Assembly (NCBI GenBank): GCA_016926755.1 | Contig: JAFGNZ010000075.1 | Span: 1 to 64,000, forward strand | DNA: 64,000 bases | From: Myxococcaceae bacterium | GTDB lineage: Bacteria; Myxococcota; Myxococcia; Myxococcales; Myxococcaceae | Direction: 5' to 3' | Shown: one piece after another, positions 42,861 through 50,662 of the stretch | Position numbering within the stretch: the stretch's first letter is position 1 | Layout of the letters: each line of letters starts with the position of its first letter | Position numbers and translations under genes: made by a program | The notes under the pieces: model-generated | The model's database searches: none | Told to the model about the DNA's origin: nothing | The model's input: only the letters and a program-made list of their open reading frames with translations

Positions 42861-44263
42861 TCGTACTCCGACACCGGCACCACGGTGATGGGGCCCAGGC
42901 CCTTGAGCTGCTTCTGCACCTCCGAGGCCTTGCCGAGCACCACGATCGCCGGCGGCTGGGGGAACAGGTACTTCGCGGCCGCCAGCTTCACCTGCTTCGG
43001 CGTCACCGCGCGCAGCCGATCCCGGAACAGCTCCACCCAGTCCTCCCCCAGCCCGTGCATGCGGATGTCCGCCAGGACGGAGGCGACGGAGTCATTGGTC
43101 TCCGTGCGCAGCGGGTAGAGGCCCGCAAGGTACGTCTGCGCCGCCAGCAGCTCCCGAGGCGTGGTGCCGCCCTTGCGCACCTTGGCCACCTCGGCCAGGG
43201 CCACGTCGATGATCTCCCGCGTGGAGGCCGTCTTGGTGAAGGTGGAGATGGCGAAGGCGCCGCCGGCCTGCATCGCGTCGAAGTAGCTGCCCACGCCGTA
43301 GGACAGGCCGCGCTCCACGCGGATCGCGTTGACGAGCCGCGAGGTGAAGCCTCCCCCCAGGGAGATGTTCATCGCCGTGGCCGCGAAGTAGTCCGGGTGG
43401 CCGATGCGGTAGCCGGGCCCGCCGATGCGCACCTGCGACTGCGTCTGGTCCGGCTTGTCCACCAGGAGAATCCGCCCTGCCTGGGCCACGACCTCCACGG
43501 ACGGCGCCCGCACCGGCTCGAGCTGCTCCGTCCGCACCCAGGGGGCGAAGGCCTTCTCGGCCTCGGCGGCCACCACCTCTGGCTTCACCGCGCCCACCAC
43601 CACCAGCAGGGCCCCCTTCGGGCCGATGCGCTCGCGGTGGAAGCGCGCCACGTCCTCCCGGGTGAAGGTGCGCACGTGCGAGGCCGAGCCCCCCACGTCA
43701 TGCCCGTAGGGGTGATCCCCCCAGAGCGCGCGGGTGAAGGCCCGGTCCGCCACGGTGCTCGGATCGTCCAGATCATTGGCGAACTGCGCCAGTGAGCGCT
43801 CCCGGGCCAGCTCCACCTCCTTCTCGGGGAAGGCGGGCTCGCTGACGAGCTGCCCCAGCACCGCCAGCATCGCCGGGAAGTGCTCGGCGGGCGTGGTGAC
43901 GTACAGCGACATCAGATCCTCGCTCACGCCGGTGGCGAGGCTGGCGCCGACGAACTCGACGGCCTCGTCGATCTCGTCCGCGCTCATCCGGGCGGTGCCG
44001 CGGCGCAGCAGGCGGACGGTGAAGTCGGCCAGGCCCGCCTTGTCCTTCGGATCCGTGGCGCTGCCGGCGCGCAGCACCAGGCGCATGGAGACGAGCGGCA
44101 GCGGGCCACGCTCGGCGGCGATCACCTGCAGGCCGCTGGAGGTGGTGCTCTCGGAGACCTCGGGGAGCTTGAGCGGACGGGAGGCCGCGGACTTCTTCGG
44201 GGCAGCGGCACGGGAACGAGAGGCCGCCGCCTTCTTCGGGGCGGCGCGGGGACGAGAGGCCAT
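42857..44263 (-). CDS. M16-family peptidase-like protein, non-catalytic subunit
   Basis: The 468-residue protein has the M16 (pitrilysin/insulinase) fold: LRAGSATDPKDKAGLADFTVRLLRRGT aligns with the region that holds HxxEH in active members, but the metal-binding residues are absent (AGLADFTVRL, no HxxEH). The C-terminal half has GGGFTSRLVNAIRVERGLSYGV, typical of the substrate-binding R/Y motif. The first 30 residues are Ala/Lys/Arg-rich and low complexity. It pairs with the active subunit encoded 17 bp upstream, like mitochondrial-processing-peptidase-type heterodimers. The GAGGAA site supports the start at 44263. Confidence 0.88.
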   Translation of the reverse strand: MASRPRAAPKKAAASRSRAAAPKKSAASRPLKLPEVSESTTSSGLQVIAAERGPLPLVSMRLVLRAGSATDPKDKAGLADFTVRLLRRGTARMSADEIDEAVEFVGASLATGVSEDLMSLYVTTPAEHFPAMLAVLGQLVSEPAFPEKEVELARERSLAQFANDLDDPSTVADRAFTRALWGDHPYGHDVGGSASHVRTFTREDVARFHRERIGPKGALLVVVGAVKPEVVAAEAEKAFAPWVRTEQLEPVRAPSVEVVAQAGRILLVDKPDQTQSQVRIGGPGYRIGHPDYFAATAMNISLGGGFTSRLVNAIRVERGLSYGVGSYFDAMQAGGAFAISTFTKTASTREIIDVALAEVAKVRKGGTTPRELLAAQTYLAGLYPLRTETNDSVASVLADIRMHGLGEDWVELFRDRLRAVTPKQVKLAAAKYLFPQPPAIVVLGKASEVQKQLKGLGPITVVPVSEYE

Positions 44264-44280
44264 CGTGTTTCCTCGGGGGA

Positions 44281-45615
44281 TCAGGCGGCTGCTGTTTCGG
44301 ACTCGGACTCGGACTCGGGCACGGGCAGCAGGGTCACCACCGAGCGGCCCTCGGGCGCGAAGTACTTCGCCGCGGCGGCTTTCACCTGCTCGTTCGTGAT
44401 GGCGGCGTAGTGGCCGGGCAGCTCCAGCAGCGATCGCCACGAGCCCAGCAGCGCCTCGTAGTTGCCCAGCGCATGGGCGCGCCCGGTGTTGGTGCCCAGC
44501 TCGCGGAAGTGATCGGCGCGCAGGTTGTTCTTGGCCTTCTGCAGCTCGCGCTCGGTGAGGCCCTCGCGCGCCACGCGCTCCAGCTCCGCGTACAGCGCCG
44601 CCTCCACCTTCTGCGGATCCGAGCCCGGCTTGAGCTCCATGTAGAAGACGATCGCCCCCGGATCGATCCGCCAGCCCCAGTCGAGCATCACGGACACGGC
44701 GAGCTGCTGCTCGTAGACGAGCCCCTTCACCAGCCGGCTCCCCTCGCCCTTGTTCAGCGCGTACTGGATGACGTCCAGCACCTGGGCGTCCGGAGCCGTG
44801 GCGCGCGGGCCGCGGAAGCCGACCATCAGCGAGGGCGACTGCGCCGGGTGGCGGATGACGGCACGGCGCTCGCCCTTCTGCGACGGCTCGGCGTCCACCA
44901 CGGGCAGCGGCCGGGGGCCCTTGGGGATGTCCCCGTAGTAGCGGCGGATCAGCGCCAGCGTCTTCTTCGGATCGATGTCGCCGGAGATGTAGAGCACCGC
45001 GTTGTTGGGCGCGTAGTAGGTGCGGAAGTACTCCTCGCAGTCCTGGCGGGAGATGTTCTCGATGTCCGCCATCCACCCGATCACCGGCCAGCGGTACGGG
45101 TGGGCCTTGTAGACGAGCGTGCCCAGCTCCTCGTCCAGCATGCCGGTGATCTCGTTGTCCACGCGGACGCGCCGCTCCTCTTTGACCACCTCCCGCTCAC
45201 TGGCCAGGTTGGCGTCCGAGATGCGCAGCGAGCGCATCCGGTCCGACTCCAGATCCAGCACCGTCTCCAGCGCGTCCGAGGAGAAGTCGTCGTAGTACAC
45301 CGTCATGTCCGTGGAGGTGTACGCGTTGGAGCGGCCGCCGTTGGACTCGAGCACCCGGTCGAACTGCTTGGGGCCGTACTTCTTGGCCCCGTTGAACATC
45401 ATGTGCTCGAAGAGGTGGCTGATCCCGGTGATGCCGGGGCGCTCGTTGCGAGAGCCGACCTGGAAGAAGGTGTAGAGGCTCACCACGGGCGTCTGCGGGT
45501 TGGCCAGCAGGCGCACGCGCAGGCCGTTGGGCAGTGTGGCCTCGTGGACATCGAGCAGGGACTGGAGCGCGGGATCCGGCTTGGGAGCGGCGGAACGCGG
45601 AGGGGCCTTGGGCAT
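44281..45615 (-). CDS. M16-family zinc metallopeptidase, catalytic subunit
   Basis: The 444-residue M16B peptidase has the inverted zinc motif HxxEH in ISHLFEHMMFNG and a downstream Glu in LESDRMRSLRISDANLASEREVVKEE (quoted from the ERxxVxxE region). It cleaves short unstructured peptides inside a closing clamshell, usually together with an inactive partner; that partner is the next gene. No signal peptide is evident, though many myxobacterial homologues are periplasmic. It lies 35 bp downstream of the NarL-type regulator gene. Confidence 0.92.
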   Translation of the reverse strand: MPKAPPRSAAPKPDPALQSLLDVHEATLPNGLRVRLLANPQTPVVSLYTFFQVGSRNERPGITGISHLFEHMMFNGAKKYGPKQFDRVLESNGGRSNAYTSTDMTVYYDDFSSDALETVLDLESDRMRSLRISDANLASEREVVKEERRVRVDNEITGMLDEELGTLVYKAHPYRWPVIGWMADIENISRQDCEEYFRTYYAPNNAVLYISGDIDPKKTLALIRRYYGDIPKGPRPLPVVDAEPSQKGERRAVIRHPAQSPSLMVGFRGPRATAPDAQVLDVIQYALNKGEGSRLVKGLVYEQQLAVSVMLDWGWRIDPGAIVFYMELKPGSDPQKVEAALYAELERVAREGLTERELQKAKNNLRADHFRELGTNTGRAHALGNYEALLGSWRSLLELPGHYAAITNEQVKAAAAKYFAPEGRSVVTLLPVPESESESETAAA

Positions 45616-45650
45616 AGGGCCCTCCGTATACTCGGCGGAGGGCGCCCGCG

Positions 45651-46307
45651 CTACAGCTCGACGACGCCAGCGCGCAGGGCCAACACTACGGCCTCCACGT
45701 GCGAGTTGACGCCCATCTTTCGATAGATATGAGACAGGTGGGTGCGCACGGTGCGGCGCTCCAGCGTCATCACCTCGCCCACCTCGGCGTTGGACAGCCC
45801 CTTGGCCACGTAGCGCAGCACCTCGAACTCGGTGGGGGTGAGGCCCCAGGGGTTCTCCTTCTTCTCCGGGGGCCTGGCCTGGAGGGAATGGAAGTAGTTC
45901 CAGAACTTCCGGGCGATGATGGGCTCGAGCACCGTGCCGCCCTCCATCACCTCGCGGATGCCGGAGCGGATCTTCTCCGGGCCCACCCGCTTCACCAGGT
46001 AGCCGGAGGCGCCCGCCTGGATGGCCTCGTACACCTTCTGCTCATCCTCGAAGGAGGTGAGGATGAGGATCTCCACCTCGGGAGCCCGGCGCTTCACGCG
46101 CTGGGTGACCTGGATGCCGTTGAGCCCCGGCAGCTCCAGATCCAGCAGGACGAGCTGGGGCCGGACGCGGACGATCTCCTCCACGGCCTCCTCTCCGTCC
46201 TGGGAGGTGCCGACCACCTCCAGCTCCGGGAACGTCCCCAGCACCTTCACCAGGTTCTTGAGGAGCTGGGGCTGATCCTCGACGACGTAGACGCGGGTGG
46301 GCTCCAT
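45651..46307 (-). CDS. NarL/FixJ-type response regulator
   Basis: The 218-residue transcription factor has a receiver domain (YVVEDQPQLL, phospho-Asp in LVLLDLELPGLNG, Thr/Ser in LILTSFEDE, Lys in GYLVKRVG) and a C-terminal LuxR-type helix-turn-helix (LTPTEFEVLRYVAKGLSNAE, RRTVRTHLSHIYRKMGV). The acidic pocket has ED rather than DD. The ATG at 46307 lies two bases after the stop codon of the pseudokinase gene, so the two are co-transcribed. No histidine kinase is adjacent; the pseudokinase may take part in its signalling, which is inference. Confidence 0.9.
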   Translation of the reverse strand: MEPTRVYVVEDQPQLLKNLVKVLGTFPELEVVGTSQDGEEAVEEIVRVRPQLVLLDLELPGLNGIQVTQRVKRRAPEVEILILTSFEDEQKVYEAIQAGASGYLVKRVGPEKIRSGIREVMEGGTVLEPIIARKFWNYFHSLQARPPEKKENPWGLTPTEFEVLRYVAKGLSNAEVGEVMTLERRTVRTHLSHIYRKMGVNSHVEAVVLALRAGVVEL

Positions 46308-46309
46308 GT

Positions 46310-48481
46310 TCAGCGCCTCGGGATGGACTCGAACCTGTGTTCGATGGGGCGGTGCTGCCCTTTCTCGAAGCGCATGGGGAACTCGGCGCGCTCCTTCGTG
46401 GCCAGGGCCTCCAGGGTGATGAGCCGGTTGCCCGGCTTCACCGGGAACTTCATCAGCGGCGTGCGACGGCCCACCAGCGCCCCATCCACGTAGACGCGGG
46501 CTGGCAGGTTGGTGCGGATGGAGAGGAAGGCGGAGTTGGCGTCCGCCTGGGGCTCGCCACGATCCTGGGGCGCCGCGGGCCGGGCCTCCCCCTCCCGGGC
46601 TCCGGGTGCCTCCACCGCGCGGAGGGCGGACGGATCCGCGTCCGGCGAGGAGCCCAGCAGCGAAGGCGGGCCGAACTGCACGGCGAGCAGGAAGGCCAAC
46701 AGCCCCACCACCGCGATGGCGCCCACGATGCTCAGGGCCTGGCGCTGGCGGCGCTCGCGGGCCAGGAGGAGGACCTCCTCGGTGAGCAGGCGCTGATCGC
46801 CGGACACCACGGGGTTGGACTCGTCCGTCGGCGGCGCGGGGATCTCCGGCCGCTCCTTGGGGGCGCTGCTCCGGGGCTCCTCCTGGGGCACCTCCGCGTG
46901 GTGCGTCTTCTCCTGGGCGAAGTCCTCCACCCACTTCATGCGCGGGTGGCGGCCGACGCGTGTGCCCTCCTTGGCTCCTGGGAGGCCGGCCATGGGGAGC
47001 TGCGCCTTGCGGGGCCTGGCGGGCACGGCCCCCGGCGGCGCCTCCCAGCCCTTCCCCGGCGGTGCTACCTGGACGGGAGCTGCGTCAGCGCGCTCGGCCA
47101 CCGGCGCCTTCTGGCCAACGTTGGCGGGCTCCAGCGCGGGGGCGTTGCGCTGGGTGTCCTCCCCCTCACCCCAGGGGGAGCTGGGCGCGCTGATGTGAGT
47201 GGGCTCCAGCGCGGGCTCCGCCCTGGGCGGGCGGATGCGGGTGGCCTCCAGCGCGGGCTCTTCCCGCGGGGGCTCCGCGTTGGGAGCGGTGGGCTGGGTG
47301 GACTCCTGCTCTCCCCAGGGCGCGGCCTGCGGCGGGGCAACCTGGGTGGACTCCTCTCCCCAGGGCACGGGCTTGTGCCCGAAGAGCTGGGTGGACTCAC
47401 GCGCCCCCGAGTCCCTCGCCGTGTGCTCCTGGAAGCGCGGGGCCAGCTCATCCGTCACCGCGAGCGCCTCCTCCTGGCTCAGGGAGCGGCTGAAGGAGGG
47501 GCGCGTGACGACGGAGGCCTCGAGCGGCTCGGCGCGCAGGTGGGCGATCTCCGCCCCGGAGACGGGGGTGAGCTGGAAGGGCTCGGCGAACGGCACGGGC
47601 CCGAGCGTGGAGAGGTTCACCTCGTTGGGGACGAGCTCCCGGACGAAGCGGCGCAGCTCCTCCTGGCCCGGCAGGCCCCCGTGCGTGCTGAGGAAGTTGC
47701 GCAGCCCCATGGCGAACTCCCCGGCCGAGCGGAAGCGCCGCCCAGGCAGCGGCTCCAGCGCGCGCAGGATGATGGGATCCAGCCGCGAGTTGATGCGGCG
47801 ATCCAGGCGGCTCGGGGCTGGCAGGCCCCCGCTGCGGGTGCTGATTCCGCCTCCGGTGACGACGGCCTCCCGCAGGGTGAGCAGCTCGTAGGCGATGGCG
47901 CCCAGGGAGTAGATGTCGCAGAGCGTGGTGGGCTCCTCGCCCCGGCTCACCTCGGGGGCGCGGTAGGCGCTGCGCCCCCGAGGGGCGAAGCCGCGCTTGA
48001 GCTCCGGCACCTCCATCAGGGCGCTGAGCGCGCCGAAGTCGCAGATGCCCGGGGTGGCCTCGCGCGACAGCATCACGTTGCCGGGCGTGATGGCGCCGTG
48101 GATGACGCCTGCCTCGTGCGCCTTCTGCACCAGCTCCAGCAGCTGGATGATGAAGTAGAGCGCGATGGCCGCCGGGAGGATGGCCTCCTTGCTCTGGAGC
48201 CGCTGCAGCGCCGTGCCCAGCGTGTAGCCGTCCACGTGCTCGCGGACCACCGCGAGCCGCTCCTTCACGAAGCCGATGTCCACGTAGCGGACGATGCCCG
48301 CGTGCTTCAGCCGGCTGAGCACGCGCGAGGTCTCCGCCAGCGCCCGCGCGTAGGCCGGATCCGAAGTCTTGGGGTGGAACAGCTTCACCACCACCGCGCC
48401 GCCAGGCTCCTGCGAGGCCTTGTACAGCTCCGCCAGATCTCCCGCCTCCAGCCGCCCTGTGAGCCGATAGGAGGCGTTCAT
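46310..48481 (-). CDS. Ser/Thr kinase-like pseudokinase with transmembrane helix and PEGA domain
   Basis: The 723-residue protein has an N-terminal protein-kinase fold (about 5-270). The ATP-binding Lys (K33 in VVVKLFHP) and DFG (148-150) are present, but the catalytic loop reads HGAITPGN instead of HRDxxxxN, so the catalytic Asp is replaced by Ala, and the glycine-rich loop is degenerate. A long Pro/Glu-rich linker with repeated E-x-T-(Q/R) modules follows, then a transmembrane helix (SIVGAIAVVGLLAFLLAVQF) and a C-terminal PEGA domain (LPARVYVDGALVGRRTPL). The start overlaps the zinc-ribbon gene (ATGA) and the NarL-type gene follows at once. It is probably a scaffold or allosteric sensor. 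Confidence 0.85.
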   Translation of the reverse strand: MNASYRLTGRLEAGDLAELYKASQEPGGAVVVKLFHPKTSDPAYARALAETSRVLSRLKHAGIVRYVDIGFVKERLAVVREHVDGYTLGTALQRLQSKEAILPAAIALYFIIQLLELVQKAHEAGVIHGAITPGNVMLSREATPGICDFGALSALMEVPELKRGFAPRGRSAYRAPEVSRGEEPTTLCDIYSLGAIAYELLTLREAVVTGGGISTRSGGLPAPSRLDRRINSRLDPIILRALEPLPGRRFRSAGEFAMGLRNFLSTHGGLPGQEELRRFVRELVPNEVNLSTLGPVPFAEPFQLTPVSGAEIAHLRAEPLEASVVTRPSFSRSLSQEEALAVTDELAPRFQEHTARDSGARESTQLFGHKPVPWGEESTQVAPPQAAPWGEQESTQPTAPNAEPPREEPALEATRIRPPRAEPALEPTHISAPSSPWGEGEDTQRNAPALEPANVGQKAPVAERADAAPVQVAPPGKGWEAPPGAVPARPRKAQLPMAGLPGAKEGTRVGRHPRMKWVEDFAQEKTHHAEVPQEEPRSSAPKERPEIPAPPTDESNPVVSGDQRLLTEEVLLLARERRQRQALSIVGAIAVVGLLAFLLAVQFGPPSLLGSSPDADPSALRAVEAPGAREGEARPAAPQDRGEPQADANSAFLSIRTNLPARVYVDGALVGRRTPLMKFPVKPGNRLITLEALATKERAEFPMRFEKGQHRPIEHRFESIPRR

Positions 48482-48774
48482 CCCTTGCCCGCCCGGCGCC
48501 GGACGGCGGCGAAGTGGAAGCCGCACCAGACACACGTCTCTCCCCGGCGACCGCGAGGCAGCTCCAGGGTGCACCCGGGGCAGCGCGGGCGGGGCCTGCC
48601 CGCTCGCGGCGGCCTGGCCGGCTTGCTGCCAACGGAGCGGGCCTTGAGCGTTGACGCGGCGCGACGCAGGTGCGCCTCCAACCGACGCACCCGGTCCTCC
48701 AGGGCCTCGATTCGGGCGAACAGCCGCGCGTGGAGCTCGGCCTCCTTGGGCTGTCGTCTGGCGGGCGACCGCAT
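48478..48774 (-). CDS. small coiled-coil/zinc-ribbon protein
   Basis: The 98-residue basic protein has a helical N-terminus (ELHARLFARIEALEDRVRRL) and a C-terminal four-Cys zinc ribbon (RCPGCTLELP and CVWCGFHF). Its stop codon overlaps the pseudokinase start by four bases (ATGA), which supports the short start at 48774; the much longer ORF upstream is antisense to the HAD gene. It could dimerise through the helix and bind nucleic acid or protein through the ribbon. The arrangement suggests it works with the pseudokinase and regulator. Confidence 0.7.
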   Translation of the reverse strand: MRSPARRQPKEAELHARLFARIEALEDRVRRLEAHLRRAASTLKARSVGSKPARPPRAGRPRPRCPGCTLELPRGRRGETCVWCGFHFAAVRRRAGKG

Positions 48775-48856
48775 CGCACCCGGGAGCGTGCCACGCCCCC
48801 TCGGATACCCGCAAGGAGGAGACACCTCCAAGGTGCCCGAGGGGGAGCCGCATGTT

Positions 48857-50563
48857 ATGTCTCCCAATCTCTTGGCACCGACGTTACCCGAGACAGCCCC
48901 CATCCCCGGCGGCTCCGCGCCGGATCCCCTGCACGGCAGTTTCCGCTCCTCGCTGACCCGAGCCCACGCCGAAGAGGCGGCCCGGCGTGCCCAGGAGCTG
49001 CTGGGCAACGACGAGCTCACCCGCCTGCTCACCGCCCCGCGCGAGCGCCACGAGGCGCCTCGGGCGCGGGACGTGTTCGTCAACCGCAACCTGCGCATGT
49101 CCACCGTCGAGCTGATCGGCTTCGACATGGACTACACGCTGGCCATCTACCACATGCGCCGGCTGGAGCAGCTCTCGTTCGACATGACGTTGGCGAAGCT
49201 GGTGGGCGAGTACGGCTACAACCCGGTCATCGGCCACCTGCTCTACGATCATCACTTCGTGATGCGCGGGCTGGCGGTGGATCGCGTCCACGGCAACATC
49301 CTGAAGATGGACAGGTTCGGGCACGTGGGGCGCGGGTGGCACGGGCTGCGCCCGCTCAAGACCGAGGTGCGGCGGGAGCTGTACCGCAACAAGCTCATCC
49401 GCCCCCGGGATCCGCGGTTCGCGTGGAACGACACGCTGTTCGCGCTGCCGGAGACGTGCCTGTTCGCGGGCATCATCGAGCTGCTGGAGTCGCTGGGCGA
49501 GCGGGTGGACTACGGCAAGCTCTACGACGACATCCGCGAGGCCATCGACACGGTGCACCGGGACAACTCGCTCAAGCGCGAGGTGCGCAAGGATCTCTCC
49601 CGCTACATCTTCCAGGATCCGGAGCTGGGGCCGGCGCTGCACAAGCTGCGCTCGGGGGGCAAGCGGCTGTTCCTGCTGACGAACTCGGCGTGGGACTACA
49701 CGGACGCGGTGATGCGGTACCTGCTGGACGACAAGCTGGCGGAGTACCCGAGCTGGCGCAACTACTTCGACTTCATCGTGACGGCGGCGGGCAAGCCGGG
49801 GTTCTTCAGCGCTCAGCGCCCCTTCCTGGAGCTGGACAGCAGCACGGAGGAGGGCCGCGTGGTGGGCGAGGCCAAGAGCCTGGAGCGCGGCAAGGTGTAC
49901 TCGGGGGGGAACCTGGTGCAGTTCGAGGAGTTCGTGGGCTTCCGGGGGGAGAACGTCCTCTACGTGGGCGATCACATCTACGGCGACATCCTCAAGTCGA
50001 AGAAGTCCTCGCTGTGGCGCACGTGCATGGTGGTGCAGGAGCTGGAGGACGAGATCGCCTACACGGACTCGCGGCGGGAGGAGATCTCGCTGCTGTCGGA
50101 GGTGGAGGTGACGCGGGCGCGGCTGGATGACGAGGTGAACGTCATCAAGACGGTGCTGAACGTGCTGGAGCGGCGGCTGGAGAAGGACACGCTGAGCGCG
50201 CACGAGCGGGCGCGGGAGGAGGAGGAGCGTCGGCGGCTCAAGGGGGAGCTGGACCTGGTGCGCAAGGCGTTGAAGGAGGCGATGGGGATCGCCGACACGC
50301 TGGAGCGGGACGTGGAGGAGGGCTTCAACCCGTACTGGGGGCTGCTGTTCAAGGAGGGCAACGAGAACAGCCGCTTCGGGTATCAGGTGGAGCAGTACGC
50401 GTGTCTGTACACGAGCCGCGTGTCGAACTTCCTGCACTACTCGCCGATGCAGTACTACCGCTCGCCGCGGGATCAGATGCCGCACGAGCAGGCCGGCGCG
50501 CTGTCCGGGAAGCTGTCACCGCTGGGCAGCGAGGGCCCACCGAAGGGCTCCGGCAAGGAGTAG
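48857..50563 (+). CDS. HAD-IG family 5'-nucleotidase (cN-II-like)
   Basis: The 568-residue protein belongs to the large purine 5'-nucleotidase group of the HAD superfamily. The nucleophile motif DxDxT appears in IGFDMDYTLAIYHM, motif II Thr/Asn in LFLLTNSAWDYTD and the motif IV acidic pair in VLYVGDHIYGDILKSKK. Relatives dephosphorylate IMP/GMP. A helical C-terminal region (about 430-500) with EEEERRRLKGELDLVRK is coiled-coil-like. The ATG at 48857 is preferred; one at 48852 is out of frame. The 1408-residue ORF in the track only extends this frame over the antisense pseudokinase. It is divergent from the zinc-ribbon gene. Confidence 0.88.
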   Translation: MSPNLLAPTLPETAPIPGGSAPDPLHGSFRSSLTRAHAEEAARRAQELLGNDELTRLLTAPRERHEAPRARDVFVNRNLRMSTVELIGFDMDYTLAIYHMRRLEQLSFDMTLAKLVGEYGYNPVIGHLLYDHHFVMRGLAVDRVHGNILKMDRFGHVGRGWHGLRPLKTEVRRELYRNKLIRPRDPRFAWNDTLFALPETCLFAGIIELLESLGERVDYGKLYDDIREAIDTVHRDNSLKREVRKDLSRYIFQDPELGPALHKLRSGGKRLFLLTNSAWDYTDAVMRYLLDDKLAEYPSWRNYFDFIVTAAGKPGFFSAQRPFLELDSSTEEGRVVGEAKSLERGKVYSGGNLVQFEEFVGFRGENVLYVGDHIYGDILKSKKSSLWRTCMVVQELEDEIAYTDSRREEISLLSEVEVTRARLDDEVNVIKTVLNVLERRLEKDTLSAHERAREEEERRRLKGELDLVRKALKEAMGIADTLERDVEEGFNPYWGLLFKEGNENSRFGYQVEQYACLYTSRVSNFLHYSPMQYYRSPRDQMPHEQAGALSGKLSPLGSEGPPKGSGKE

Positions 50564-50572
50564 GGGTGAAGA

Positions 50573-50662
50573 ATGCCCACCGAGCTCACCCAGTTCTACC
50601 GCATGGCCGAGCGCCACCGCTCCTTCGATATGCCGAAACAGCCGACCTCGGAGAAGCCATGA
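50573..50662 (+). CDS. possible 29-codon small ORF/leader upstream of the CsgG-like gene
   Basis: ATG at 50573 opens a 29-codon frame (starting MPTELTQFYRMAERHRSF) that ends in TGA overlapping the next ATG (ATGA). AGGGGTGAAG lies just upstream as a plausible ribosome site. It could be a leader peptide for translational coupling or a gene remnant. Evidence is only the spacing and overlap, so confidence is low. Confidence 0.3.
   Translation: MPTELTQFYRMAERHRSFDMPKQPTSEKP

Noticed and set aside
46337-48850. 5' two-thirds of the 1408-residue plus-strand ORF
   Set aside because: It is antisense to the pseudokinase gene, has Arg/Gly/Leu-rich nonsense composition, and only its last 568 residues (from 48857) show HAD homology.
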